From: Sphaerisporangium melleum
GTDB taxonomy: Bacteria; Actinomycetota; Actinomycetes; Streptosporangiales; Streptosporangiaceae
NCBI RefSeq assembly: GCF_014646695.1
Contig: NZ_BMNT01000008.1
Location: 175,768 to 215,339 of the forward strand
Reading direction: 5' to 3'
Length of the DNA: 39,572 nt
The translations under genes and the position numbers were made by a program. Each line of letters opens with the position of its first letter. The first letter of the stretch is position 1. Below the pieces are notes generated by a model. It saw only the letters and a list, made by a program, of their open reading frames with translations, was not told where the DNA came from and made no database searches. This document shows, in pieces, positions 24,793-37,800 of the stretch.

Positions 24793-27174
24793 CTACTTCA
24801 GGCCCTTGTCCAGGCCTGCCTTGCGGAGGGCTTCGGCGAGGGCACCGCCGGGCTGGGGCGCGCGGTCGCGGTTGCCGCCCCGGCGATCGGAGCCGCCACG
24901 GCCGCCGCCGCCCCTGCGGTCGCGGTCAGCGCCGCCGGAGGCGTTCTGAGCGCCCCGGCCGCCGCGTCCGCCCTGGCCCGGGGCGGCGTTCGCGCCCGCG
25001 GTCTCGTCGTCCAGGCGCAGGGTGAGCGAGATGCGCTTGCGCGGGATGTCGACGTCCAGGACCTTCACCCGCACGATGTCGCCCGGCTTGACCACCTCGC
25101 GCGGGTCCTTGACGAACGTCCGGGACATCGCCGAGACGTGGACCAGCCCGTCCTGGTGGACGCCGATGTCGACGAACGCGCCGAACGCGGCGACGTTGGT
25201 GACGACGCCCTCCAGCAGCATGCCCGGCTTCAGGTCGCCGAGGGTCTCCACGCCTTCCTTGAAGGTCGCCGCGCGGAACGCCGGCCGCGGGTCACGGCCG
25301 GGCTTCTCCAGCTCCTTCAGGATGTCGGTGACCGTGGGCAGGCCGAAGGTGTCGTCGGCGAAGTCGGCCGGGCGCAGCGTGCGCAGCACGGCGGTGTTGC
25401 CGATCAGCGTCTTGATGTCGTCGCTGGTGGTGTCCAGGATGCGGCGCACCACGGGGTAGGCCTCGGGGTGCACCGAGGAGGCGTCCAGCGGGTCGTCGCC
25501 GCCGGGGATGCGCAGGAACCCCGCGCACTGCTCGAACGCCTTGGGCCCCAGGCGCGGCACGTCCTTCAGCGCGCGGCGCGAGCGGAACGGGCCGTTGGCG
25601 TCGCGGTGCTGCACGATGTTCTCGGCCAGGCCCGAGCCGATGCCCGACACCCGGGTCAGCAGCGGCGCCGAGGCGGTGTTGACGTCCACGCCGACGGCGT
25701 TCACGCAGTCTTCGACCACGGCGTCCAGCGAGCGCGACAGCTTGGTCTCCGACACGTCGTGCTGGTACTGCCCGACGCCGATCGACTTGGGGTCGATCTT
25801 GACCAGCTCGGCCAGCGGGTCCTGCAGGCGGCGGGCGATGGACACCGCGCCGCGCAGCGACACGTCCAGCTCGGGAAGCTCCTGGGAGGCGTAGGCGGAG
25901 GCCGAGTAGACCGACGCCCCGGCCTCCGACACCACGACCTTGGTGAGTTTGAGGTCGGGATGCCGCTTGATCAGGTCGCCGGCGAGCTTGTCGGTCTCGC
26001 GGGACGCCGTGCCGTTGCCGATGGCGATCAGGTCGACGGCGTGCTCGCGGGCGAGGCGTTCCAGGACGGCGATCGACTCGTCCCAGCGGCGGCGCGGCTC
26101 GTGCGGGTAGATCGTGGCGGTGGCCACGACCTTGCCGGTGGCGTCCACGACGGCGACCTTCACCCCGGTACGCAGGCCGGGGTCCAGGCCCATGGTCGCG
26201 CGGGTGCCGGCCGGGGCGGCGAGCAGCAGGTCGCGCAGGTTGGCGGCGAAGACGCGGACGGCCTCCTCCTCGGCGGCCTGCCACAGCCGCATGCGCAGGT
26301 CGATGCCGAGGTGGACCAGCACCCGGGTGCGCCAGGCCCAGCGCACGGTGTCCAGCAGCCACCGGTCGGCCGGCCTGCCCTGGTCGGCGACGCCGAAGCG
26401 GCGGGCGATGCTCCGCTCGTAGCCGCTCGGGCCGTCCTCGGCCGGTGCCTCCTCCGGCTCCAGGGTGAGGCCGAGCACCTCTTCCTTCTCGCCGCGGAAC
26501 ATCGCCAGCACCCGGTGGGAGGGCAGCTTGGTGAACGGCTCGGCGAAGTCGAAGTAGTCGGAGAACTTCGCGCCGGCCTCCTGCTTGTCGTCGCGTACCC
26601 GGGACACCAGGCGTCCGCGGGTCCACATCTGCTCGCGCAGCTCGCCGATCAGGTCGGCGTCCTCGGCGAACCGCTCGATCAGGATCGCCCGCGCGCCCTC
26701 CAGCGCGGCGGCGGCGTCCGGCACGCCCTTCTCGGCGTCCACGAAGACCGCGGCGGCGGCCTGCGGGTCGCGGGTGGGGTCGGCGAGCAGCCCGTCCGCC
26801 AGCGGCTCCAGCCCCGCCTCGCGGGCGATCTGCGCCTTGGTGCGGCGCTTGGGCTTGTAGGGCAGGTAGATGTCCTCCAGGCGGGCCTTGGAGTCGGCCG
26901 CCATGATCTGGGCCTCCAGGGCTTCGTCCAGCTTGCCCTGCGAACGGATGGACTCCAGGATCGCCGCGCGCCGCTCCTCCAGCTCGCGGAGGTACCGCAG
27001 GCGCTCCTCCAGGGCGCGCAGCTGCGCGTCGTCGAGGCTCTCGGTCGCCTCCTTGCGGTAGCGGGCGATGAACGGCACGGTGGCGCCGCCGTCGAGCAGG
27101 TCGACCGCGGCCTGCACCTGCCGCTCGCGCACGCCGAGCTCTTCGGCGATCTTCTGATGGATGGAGATCGTCAC
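24793..27174 (-). CDS. tex: RNA-binding transcription accessory protein Tex
   Basis: A 793-residue protein with the full Tex layout. An N-terminal helical domain ([35 protein letters not shown]) is followed by a YqgF/RNase H-like domain ([17 protein letters not shown]). Next come helix-hairpin-helix modules ([19 protein letters not shown]) and a C-terminal S1 RNA-binding domain (about 640-720: [31 protein letters not shown]). Beyond S1 it carries a ~70-residue Gly/Arg-rich, RGG-like tail ending [16 protein letters not shown], which could add RNA affinity. The GTG at 27174 fits the family N-terminus but has only a weak ribosome site (AGGA). The frame stays open upstream without protein-like sequence. 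Confidence 0.93.
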   Translation of the reverse strand: MTISIHQKIAEELGVRERQVQAAVDLLDGGATVPFIARYRKEATESLDDAQLRALEERLRYLRELEERRAAILESIRSQGKLDEALEAQIMAADSKARLEDIYLPYKPKRRTKAQIAREAGLEPLADGLLADPTRDPQAAAAVFVDAEKGVPDAAAALEGARAILIERFAEDADLIGELREQMWTRGRLVSRVRDDKQEAGAKFSDYFDFAEPFTKLPSHRVLAMFRGEKEEVLGLTLEPEEAPAEDGPSGYERSIARRFGVADQGRPADRWLLDTVRWAWRTRVLVHLGIDLRMRLWQAAEEEAVRVFAANLRDLLLAAPAGTRATMGLDPGLRTGVKVAVVDATGKVVATATIYPHEPRRRWDESIAVLERLAREHAVDLIAIGNGTASRETDKLAGDLIKRHPDLKLTKVVVSEAGASVYSASAYASQELPELDVSLRGAVSIARRLQDPLAELVKIDPKSIGVGQYQHDVSETKLSRSLDAVVEDCVNAVGVDVNTASAPLLTRVSGIGSGLAENIVQHRDANGPFRSRRALKDVPRLGPKAFEQCAGFLRIPGGDDPLDASSVHPEAYPVVRRILDTTSDDIKTLIGNTAVLRTLRPADFADDTFGLPTVTDILKELEKPGRDPRPAFRAATFKEGVETLGDLKPGMLLEGVVTNVAAFGAFVDIGVHQDGLVHVSAMSRTFVKDPREVVKPGDIVRVKVLDVDIPRKRISLTLRLDDETAGANAAPGQGGRGGRGAQNASGGADRDRRGGGGRGGSDRRGGNRDRAPQPGGALAEALRKAGLDKGLK

Positions 27175-27303
27175 GATCCTGGTCCGCCTTCGCTTCTGAG
27201 GTCCGGGGAAGATTGTGCCTGCTCCGCACACCGGTTGTCGCGCCGCGGCGCCCCGGGCCCGCCGGACGGCGAAGGACACCGCCCCAAGGCGCCGCGAGCC
27301 GCG

Positions 27304-27321
27304 GGGCGTGGAACCACGCCC
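27304..27321. promoter_or_regulatory. 18-bp palindrome between tex and the SHOCT gene
   Basis: GGGCGTGG-AA-CCACGCCC, perfect 8-bp arms, in the 300-nt divergent region (27175-27474) between tex and the small membrane-protein gene. It could be an operator or a stable hairpin in the tex leader. I see no other recognisable element in this gap. Confidence 0.4.
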
Positions 27322-27474
27322 GGTAGAGAGCACCCTACGGCGGGCGGCCGCCGGGCGTGCCGTACCGGCGCGGACCTGCGAGACTGGGGGCGCGGCTCCC
27401 GGGAACCGCGGTGTCCCCCCGGTGCCGCCGCAGGCCACCGCGATCGGGTGGCCGCGGGGAACTCGGAGGTCGGC

Positions 27475-27678
27475 GTGAGATACCTGTTCCTGGTCGTCGG
27501 GCTGGTCGTCATCGTCTGCTGCGTGCTGATGCTCGCGCGCTCCTACGTGTCCGAGCGCCGGCGGCAGATCCTTCCGGCGGACCATCCGAAGGAGATCCTC
27601 AAACGCCGCTACGCGGCGGGAGAGATCGACGAGGACGAATACCTGCGCCGCATGTCCGGCCTGTCGCAGGACTGGTGA
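27475..27678 (+). CDS. Small SHOCT-domain membrane protein
   Basis: 67 residues with GGAGG 6 nt before the GTG. One N-terminal transmembrane helix ([20 protein letters not shown]) and a basic stretch are followed by a SHOCT motif ([24 protein letters not shown]), a short helical module found at the ends of many bacterial proteins and thought to mediate oligomerisation. The function is unknown. It is monocistronic, followed at once by the 18-nt-phased repeat and then a bidirectional hairpin. Confidence 0.85.
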   Translation: MRYLFLVVGLVVIVCCVLMLARSYVSERRRQILPADHPKEILKRRYAAGEIDEDEYLRRMSGLSQDW

Positions 27679-27680
27679 CG

Positions 27681-27860
27681 CCTCCCGGCAGGCATGCCCC
27701 TTCCGGGAAGGATGACCCCTCCGGGAAACCGGCGCATCAGGGCAGACCGCCGTCTCCTGGGAACGGTGACATCTCGTGGAAGCCTGATGTCCGCTGGAAA
27801 CGTGACATCTCCGGGGAAACGTCACGACGCCCCCGGAAGTAAGGTCCCCCGGGAAACGGC
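27681..27860. repeat. Degenerate tandem repeat with 18-nt period
   Basis: Ten units of 18 nt run almost without gap between the SHOCT stop codon and the hairpin before the chitinase gene. Units start at 27681, 27699, 27717, 27735, 27753, 27771, 27789, 27807, 27825 and 27843. Most share a CTCCGGGAAACGTGAC-like core, for example TCTCCTGGGAACGGTGAC, GTCCGCTGGAAACGTGAC and ATCTCCGGGGAAACGTCA. Each has a short CC-GG dyad. The unit at 27735 is the most diverged. Confidence 0.7.
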
Positions 27861-27862
27861 GA

Positions 27863-27897
27863 GGCCGGGGAGTGGGCGTGCGCCCGGCTCCCCGGCC
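27863..27897. terminator. Bidirectional hairpin between the SHOCT and chitinase genes
   Basis: GGCCGGGGAG (27863-27872) pairs with CTCCCCGGCC (27888-27897), with an inner GGGC/GCCC pairing in the loop. It sits 20 nt beyond the chitinase stop codon. Confidence 0.75.
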
Positions 27898-27916
27898 CCT
27901 CTTGCCTCTACCGCGG

Positions 27917-29875
<1,959 letters not shown>

Positions 29876-30075
29876 GCTTGCTCCACGTCCATCCGGCGGA
29901 TGCGAGTTGGGGGGCGGCGAGGACGTGCCTTGCGGCGGGGGTTCGCGGGGCGGTGGCGCCGGGCGTCCGCCTTCAGGCGTTCACGGGGTGCGTGTGCGAT
30001 GGGAGCGATGGGCGTGACGGCGGGGATCGCGGCATGTCAGCGACCTTCCTGCCTCGGCGATGCCAAGTAACTCTT

Positions 30076-30088
30076 AGGAAGCTTTCCT
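30076..30088. promoter_or_regulatory. AT-rich inverted repeat at the chitinase transcription start
   Basis: AGGAA-GCT-TTCCT inside a strikingly AT-rich island (30065-30098), 15-27 nt downstream of the predicted -10 of the chitinase promoter. It is well placed as an operator near the transcription start. It resembles TTAGGAA/TTCCTAA repeats I recall ahead of secreted polysaccharide-degrading genes in actinomycetes (memory only). Confidence 0.5.
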
Positions 30089-30102
30089 TTTAATTAGCAG
30101 CG

Positions 30103-30131
30103 AACCTACCTGGCGTTGACTGCCCCGTCAA
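30103..30131 (-). promoter_or_regulatory. Chitinase promoter
   Basis: On the minus strand, TTGACG and TAGGTT are separated by exactly 17 nt, a strong match to the housekeeping sigma consensus. The leader to the chitinase ATG would be about 220 nt. The rest of the 339-nt gap up to the next gene shows no further gene. TTGAC and GTCAA around 30116-30131 also form an inverted repeat over the -35. Confidence 0.7.
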
Positions 30132-30214
30132 TGCCTTGTCATCCCCTATCTACCGGGGCGCGTCGTGGCCGCCCCTCTCGGATACGGCGGCGCGGCGGTC
30201 TACGCTCAACGCTC

Positions 30215-31006
30215 ATGACCACGCCCACGAAAGACCACCGGTCCAACGAGGAACTCTGCGCGGCGCTGGAGGCGGAGGTGGCCCGGCTGGCCGAGGTGGC
30301 CGGGGGAGCCGGCCTCGCCACGCCGGTGCCCACCTGCCCGGGGTGGACGCTCGGCAAGCTGCTCCGGCACGTCGGGATCACGCACCGCTGGGCCGGCCAC
30401 ATCGTGCGCGAGCGCGTCGCGGCGCCGATCCGCTCGCGGGACGTGCCGGTCGCGCTGCCCGCGGACGACGCCGAGTACCCGGGCTGGCTGGCGGACGGCG
30501 GCACCGCCCTGGTGGCCGCGCTGCGCGACGCCGGCCCCGCCGCTCCGGCCTGGTCCTGGGCCGGCGAGCCGCGCTTCCAGACCTCGGGCTTCTGGGCGCG
30601 GCGGATGCTGCACGAGACGACGGTGCACCGGGCCGACGCCGAGATCACTCTCGGGCGTGAGCCGCGCATCGCCGCCGACGTAGCGGTGGACGGCGTCGAG
30701 GAACTGCTGGACAACCTGCGCGTCGCCGGCTGGATCGCCGGACGGCTCGCCGAACTGCCCGGCGGCGGCGAGCGGCTGCACTTCCACGCCACCGACGCCG
30801 GGGAGGCGGGCGAGTGGACGGTCACCCTGACCCCCGGCGGCTTCACCTGGGAACGCGGCCACGGCAAGGGCGAGGTCGCCGTCCGCGGCGCGGCCGCCGA
30901 CCTGCTCCTCCTGCTCTACGGCCGCCGCCGCCCGAGCGAGCCGCGCTTCGAGATCTTCGGCGACCAGGCCCTCCTCGACACCTGGCTCACCAAGACCGCC
31001 TTCTGA
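30215..31006 (+). CDS. Mycothiol-dependent maleylpyruvate isomerase family protein
   Basis: 263 residues of the TIGR03083/DinB-like family. The N-terminal four-helix bundle has the metal-site pattern His52 (in LRHVGITHRWAGH) and Glu134-x3-His138 (in MLHETTVHRADAE), matching the zinc triad of mycothiol-dependent maleylpyruvate isomerase. The early TCPGWTLGKLLRHVG signature is also present. The C-terminal domain (about 180-263) is SCP2-like with AAADLLLLLYGRR. Most members have unknown substrates. The assignment implies that the organism makes mycothiol. It is monocistronic and convergent with the ribose operon. Confidence 0.82.
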   Translation: MTTPTKDHRSNEELCAALEAEVARLAEVAGGAGLATPVPTCPGWTLGKLLRHVGITHRWAGHIVRERVAAPIRSRDVPVALPADDAEYPGWLADGGTALVAALRDAGPAAPAWSWAGEPRFQTSGFWARRMLHETTVHRADAEITLGREPRIAADVAVDGVEELLDNLRVAGWIAGRLAELPGGGERLHFHATDAGEAGEWTVTLTPGGFTWERGHGKGEVAVRGAAADLLLLLYGRRRPSEPRFEIFGDQALLDTWLTKTAF

Positions 31007-31042
31007 CCGGCCCGCCCTGGCGGCGTCCGCCGATGGGCCGGC

Positions 31043-31060
31043 CCGGTGGCTGACCACCGG
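31043..31060. terminator. Hairpin between the convergent MPI-family gene and ribose operon
   Basis: CCGGTGG-CTGA-CCACCGG, a perfect 7-bp stem with a 4-nt loop, preceded by a weaker CCGGCCC/GGGCCGG pairing. It lies 37 nt after the upstream stop codon and about 100 nt after the rbsD stop codon. Confidence 0.55.
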
Positions 31061-31162
31061 AGACGGGGGGCGCCTGGGCGGGTGCGAGGCCGAGGGCGCG
31101 CATCACCGTCAGAAGCAGGGCCGAACTCCGCCGGGAGCCGCTCCGCTACCTCGTCATCACCA

Positions 31163-31552
31163 TCAGAAGGGGACGCCGCAGCGGAGGATCACGTTGGCGT
31201 ACGGCCGGGCCTCGCCGGTGCGGACGATGACCCGGCAGCCGCCGCTCAGCGCCTTGAGCCGCTCGTGCGGGACGTACGACAGGCCGGGCAGCCGGTCCGT
31301 CAGCAGGTCGGCGCACTCGGGGTTGGCCGACCGGACCTCCTGGGCGGCGATGGCGCCCTCGACCACGATTTCGGCGAGGACGCCGTCCAGCACGTCGGCG
31401 AACGACGGGATGCCGGGCAGGAACGCCAGGTCGACGACCTGCGCTCCGGGCGGGATCGGCATCCCGCTGTCGCAGATGAGCACCTCGTCGGTGTGGCCGA
31501 GCCGGGCGATGGCGCCGGCCAGGGCGGCGTTCAGGATGCCGGTTCGCTTCAT
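31163..31552 (-). CDS. rbsD: D-ribose pyranase
   Basis: 129 residues. RbsD interconverts beta-pyranose and furanose forms of ribose so that the kinase can use them. Catalytic His20 (IARLGHTDEV) and Asp28 (ICDSGMPIP) are at the same numbers as in E. coli RbsD, and the C-terminal YANVILRCGVPF matches the family. The ATG overlaps the rbsK stop (ATGA). It is last in the ribose operon, whereas in E. coli it is first. Confidence 0.95.
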   Translation of the reverse strand: MKRTGILNAALAGAIARLGHTDEVLICDSGMPIPPGAQVVDLAFLPGIPSFADVLDGVLAEIVVEGAIAAQEVRSANPECADLLTDRLPGLSYVPHERLKALSGGCRVIVRTGEARPYANVILRCGVPF

Positions 31553-32460
31553 GGTTCTTCGACTTCCGAAAGGGTCGGGAAGGAGCTCTGCGCGCCCGCT
31601 CCGCGTACCGTCGCCGCGCCGACCCGCACCGCGAACGCCACGGCGTCGGCCAGGCCGTCCCCGCGGGCCAGCCGCCAGGCCAGCGCGCCGGTGAACGCGT
31701 CTCCGGCGCCGGTGGTGTCCACCGCCTCCACCCTGGGGCTCGGGATCGTCGTGACACCGGAGGCGTCGGCGGCGACCGCGCCGCCTGCGCCCAGGGTGAT
31801 CACGACCGAGCGCGGGCCGAGCCGGAGCAGCGCCCGCGCCTGCTCGGCCGGGGGCCCACCGGCGCCGAGCACCATGCGGGCCTCGTGCTCGTTGACCACG
31901 AGCGGGTCGCACAGGGCGAGCAGCTCGTCGGGCACCGGCGCGGGCGGCGAGAGGTTGAACACGGCCCGGTGCGCGGCCCGCGCCGCCGCGAGCACCGTGG
32001 GCAGCGGCGTCTCCAGTTGCAGCGACACCACCGGCGCCGAACGGAGCAGGCCGGCGGCGTCCGCCACGTCCTGCTCCTCCAGCCGGGCGTTGGCGCCGGG
32101 GGAGACGATGATGCTGTTGTCGCCCTCCGGCCCCACGGTGATCAGCGCGACGCCGGTCGGCGCGCCGGCCTCCCGCAGGTGACCGAGGTCCACCTTGTCG
32201 CGTTCGAGGGACTCGCGCAGCAGCCGGCCGTGGCCGTCGGCGCCGACCCGGCCGAGCAGGGCGACGCGCGCGCCGAGCCGGGCGGCGGCGACGGCCTGGT
32301 TGGCGCCCTTGCCACCCGGATGGGTGGACAGGTCGGAGCCGAGAACGGTCTCACCGCGGCCGGGGCGCCGGTCCACGCGGACCACCAGGTCCACGTTGGC
32401 CGATCCCACGACCACCACGTCCAGCGGCCACTCGCCGGTCGGGTCGATGGGTTCCATCAT
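31549..32460 (-). CDS. rbsK: Ribokinase
   Basis: 303 residues of the PfkB family, phosphorylating ribose to ribose 5-phosphate. The N-terminal VVVGSANVDLVVRVDRRPGRGE, the substrate loop THPGGKGANQAVAAARLG, and the anion-hole/catalytic base motif DTTGAGDAFTGAL near the C-terminus are all intact. Possible starts are GTG 32466, ATG 32460 and ATG 32457. GAGGTG best serves the ATGs, so 32460 is chosen. It lies 24 nt after rbsB and is coupled to rbsD by ATGA. Confidence 0.94.
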   Translation of the reverse strand: MMEPIDPTGEWPLDVVVVGSANVDLVVRVDRRPGRGETVLGSDLSTHPGGKGANQAVAAARLGARVALLGRVGADGHGRLLRESLERDKVDLGHLREAGAPTGVALITVGPEGDNSIIVSPGANARLEEQDVADAAGLLRSAPVVSLQLETPLPTVLAAARAAHRAVFNLSPPAPVPDELLALCDPLVVNEHEARMVLGAGGPPAEQARALLRLGPRSVVITLGAGGAVAADASGVTTIPSPRVEAVDTTGAGDAFTGALAWRLARGDGLADAVAFAVRVGAATVRGAGAQSSFPTLSEVEEP

Positions 32461-32484
32461 GATCACCTCGCCGTGAGCAGGGGG

Positions 32485-33429
32485 TCAGGAGGCGGAGAAC
32501 TCGGAGGCGTTGTCCTTGGTGGCGATCTTGACAGGGACGTCCAGCGTGGCGGGCAGCTTCTCGCCCTTCGCGGCCTTGACCGCGTTCTGCACGGCCTGCT
32601 GCCCGAGCAGTGCCGGCTGCTGGGCGACGCTGGCGGCCAGCGTGCCGCCCTCGATCGCCTTCAGCCCGTCGGGGGTGCCGTCGAAGCCGACCACCTTGAC
32701 CGATGTGCCGGCCTTGCCGCCGAGCGCCTTGATCGCACCGAGCGCCATCTCGTCGTTCTCGGCGAACACGCCGGTGACGTCCGGGTGGGACTGCAGCAGG
32801 TTGGTCATGACGTCCAGGCCCTTGGTCCGGTCGAAGTCCGCCGGCTGCTGGGCGACGACCTGGATGCCCGGGTAGCCCGCGATGCCCTCGGTGAAGCCCT
32901 TGCCCCGGTCGCGGGAGGCCGAGGTGCCGGCCACCCCCTGCAGGACGACGACCTTGCCCTTCTCGCCGAGCTGCTTGGCCAGCTCCTGGGCCGCCAGCTT
33001 GCCGCCGGCCACGTTGTCGGAGGCCACGGTCTGGGTCACCTGCGCGCCGTTGACCCCGCGGTCCACGGCGAGGACCGGGATGCTGGAGCGCTCGGCGAGC
33101 TTCACGGCCGGCGCGGCGGCGTCGGAGTCCACCGGGTTGATGATGATCGCCTTCATGCCCTGGCTGGCGAAGTTCTGCACCTGGTTGACCTGCTGGGAGG
33201 CGTCGTTCTGCGCGTCGGTGACGGTCAGCGTGGCGCCGAGCTTCTTGGCCTCGGCCTCGGCCCCGGTGCGGAGCTGGACGAAGTAGGGGTTGTTCAGCGT
33301 GGAGACGGACAACCCGATCTTCACGTCGGAGCCGCCGGAGGACGCGCCGCCGGAGGAGCCGCCGGAGCCGCAGGCGGCGAGGCCGAGGGTGAGCGCCGCG
33401 CCGGCCAGGACGATGGCGGGGATTCGCAT
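32485..33429 (-). CDS. rbsB: Ribose ABC transporter substrate-binding lipoprotein
   Basis: 314 residues. A lipoprotein signal with LGLAAC (Cys20) and a Ser/Gly linker lead to a type I periplasmic-binding-protein fold (KIGLSVSTLNNPYFVQLRTGAEAEAKKLGA, IIINPVDSDAAAPAV, VFAENDEMALGAIKAL). These are typical of RbsB-type sugar binders. It captures ribose outside the membrane for RbsCA. GAGG lies about 9 nt before the ATG. An 82-nt gap before it (after rbsC) contains a 14-bp palindrome, so its expression may be set partly separately from rbsA/rbsC. Confidence 0.93.
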   Translation of the reverse strand: MRIPAIVLAGAALTLGLAACGSGGSSGGASSGGSDVKIGLSVSTLNNPYFVQLRTGAEAEAKKLGATLTVTDAQNDASQQVNQVQNFASQGMKAIIINPVDSDAAAPAVKLAERSSIPVLAVDRGVNGAQVTQTVASDNVAGGKLAAQELAKQLGEKGKVVVLQGVAGTSASRDRGKGFTEGIAGYPGIQVVAQQPADFDRTKGLDVMTNLLQSHPDVTGVFAENDEMALGAIKALGGKAGTSVKVVGFDGTPDGLKAIEGGTLAASVAQQPALLGQQAVQNAVKAAKGEKLPATLDVPVKIATKDNASEFSAS

Positions 33430-33471
33430 GATGGTCTACCTCGTTCGGTGTTGCGATGATCTTGAGTGGTT

Positions 33472-33485
33472 CGGGAACGTTCCCG
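33472..33485. promoter_or_regulatory. Perfect 14-bp palindrome between rbsC and rbsB
   Basis: CGGGAACGTTCCCG in the only sizeable gap inside the operon. It has the central-CG dyad symmetry of LacI-family operators but a different sequence from the TGTAATCGATTACA boxes at the operon promoter. It could be an internal operator for another LacI-type protein or an mRNA hairpin. It lies 43-56 nt ahead of the rbsB start codon. Confidence 0.5.
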
Positions 33486-33511
33486 CGGTCGCGGGCGGCC
33501 GGGATGTCCGG

Positions 33512-34463
33512 CTAGGCGGAGCCGCGGCGGCGCAGGGTGTCGATGAGGACGGCGAGGGCGATGACCACGCCGATCACGACCTGCTGCCAGAAGGCCGACA
33601 CCGACAGCAGGTTCAGGCCGTTGCGGAGCACGGCGAGGATCAACGCGCCGACCAGCGTGCCGAGCGCGCGCCCCTTGCCGCCGGACAGGCTCGCCCCGCC
33701 GATGACGACCGCGGCGATGGCGTCCAGTTCGTACCCCGAGGCGGCCTGGGGCTGCGCCGAGGCCAGGCGGCTGGCCAGTACGACGCCGGCGGTCGCCGCG
33801 AACGCGCCGGACAGCGCGTAGGTGATGAGCTTCTGCCGGTTCACCTTGATGCCGGACAGCCGGGCGGCCTCCTCGTTGCCGCCGATGGCGTACATCGCCC
33901 GGCCGGGGTAGGTGCGGTTCAGCACCACCGCCGTGATCACGCCCATGATGATCATGACCAGTACCGGCACCGGCAGGTACCCGCCGATCGTGTCGCCCAG
34001 GTGGGAGACGGCGTCCGGCATCGCGATCGGGCTGCCCTGCGAGACGACCAGCGCCAGCCCCCGGGCCACGCCGAGCATGGCCAGGGTCGCGATGAACGGC
34101 GGCAGCTTGCCGTAGGTGATCAACGCCGCGTTGACCAGGCCGCAGGCCAGGCCGGCGACCAGCGCCACCAGCGTCGCCACCGGCCAGGGCACGCCGGCGG
34201 AGGTCGAGGTCCAGGCCAGGACGATCGCCGACAGCGCCGCCACCGCGCCCACCGACAGGTCGATGCCGCCGGTGATGATGACGAACGTCGAGCCGAACGC
34301 CAGGATCGCGGTGACCGCCGCCTGGACGCCCACATTGAGCAGGTTCGTCACGCTCAGGAAGTCGCCGGACAACAGCGACAGCACCACGGCCAGCGCGACC
34401 AGCGCCGCGAGCGGGCCGTTCTCGGCGAGCAGGCCGCGCACGGCCGGGCGCCTGGTGAGCACG

Positions 34464-34474
<11 letters not shown>
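33512..34474 (-). CDS. rbsC: Ribose ABC transporter permease
   Basis: About 320 residues and about 8-10 transmembrane helices, of the BPD_transp_2/AraH family (FLSVTNLLNVGVQAAVTAILAFGSTFVIITGGIDLSVGAV is a signature region, as is GGASLSGGKGRALGTLVGALIL). GGAGG directly abuts the ATG at 34480, whereas the GTG at 34474 is 6 nt from it, so 34474 is the likely start. It overlaps the rbsA end by 11 nt. Confidence 0.93.
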
Positions 34475-37174
<2,700 letters not shown>

Positions 37175-37340
37175 CCACCCCCGGCATGACCTGCGTCACA
37201 CCCACCCGCCACCCCGGGCCGATCCCGGAGGCTCCACAAGCCTGCGAAGCCTGCGAAGGCGCCCAGCCGGCCGTGCCCTGCGCCTATTGCGGCCGTGTGG
37301 GCGCGATGCCCACAATGGAGGCGGCTTGAGGAGGTCGCCG

Positions 37341-37541
37341 ATGGACGCGCACGACGACGCGCCAGAGGAGCGGTTCACCGCCGAGGAGTACGCCTTCCTG
37401 CGCTTCGCGAGGTTCGGCCGGCTGCCCGAGCGGGTGCTGCCCGCCGAGATGGTCGAGGAGATCAAGACCGACCGCCCGCAGGACGTCCCCGAGCAGGCGT
37501 TCGACGTCCGCGTCTGGGGCGAGGCCGGCCGCCTCCTCTGA
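37341..37541 (+). CDS. Small acidic protein (hypothetical)
   Basis: 66 residues with GAGGAGG ideally placed before the ATG. Sequence features are an N-terminal acidic stretch (MDAHDDAPEERFTAEEY), an aromatic/basic segment FLRFARFGRLPERVLP and a C-terminal FDVRVWGEAGRLL. It is predicted helical and soluble. I recognise no family. It stands alone between the rbs promoter region and a 259-nt gap. That gap shows several short inverted repeats (for example GATGA-TCGT-TCATC) but no gene. Confidence 0.75.
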   Translation: MDAHDDAPEERFTAEEYAFLRFARFGRLPERVLPAEMVEEIKTDRPQDVPEQAFDVRVWGEAGRLL

Positions 37542-37800
37542 CCCCGCCGTCCCGTTCCTCGCACCCGGGCTCTGTCCGCTCCCCGTGCCGCGCCCAGCTC
37601 CCGCCGCGTCCCGGCTCTGCCGGGCGTGCCGACCCGTACGCATGGGCCTCCCGGGGCGGCACGCGGTCATGGATGATCGTTCATCTGCCGTCCATCACAT
37701 GGCCCTGCCGTCCTGGTCTTGCGTGCGTTCGGGAACACCACGACGGCGTTAACGTCCGGGGGCAAGTCCCATAGGGGAAGCCCTCGCGCATGGAGTCAGC

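Noticed and set aside
25138-27678. Very long plus-strand open frame opposite tex
   Set aside because: It is antisense to a clearly conserved tex gene, has Gly/Val/Arg/His-rich non-protein composition, and is kept open by GC bias. Only its last 67 codons (the SHOCT protein) look real.
27681-27860. 18-nt repeat considered as a CRISPR array
   Set aside because: Units are contiguous, degenerate and shorter than CRISPR repeats, with no unique spacers and no cas genes.
30116-30152. Plus-strand promoter for the MPI-family gene from TTGACT
   Set aside because: The nearest TATCTA is 25 nt away, too far for a standard promoter.
37740-37800. G-rich paired segment before the SGNH gene considered as a c-di-GMP or c-di-AMP riboswitch
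   Set aside because: It is too short and lacks the conserved cores of those classes.
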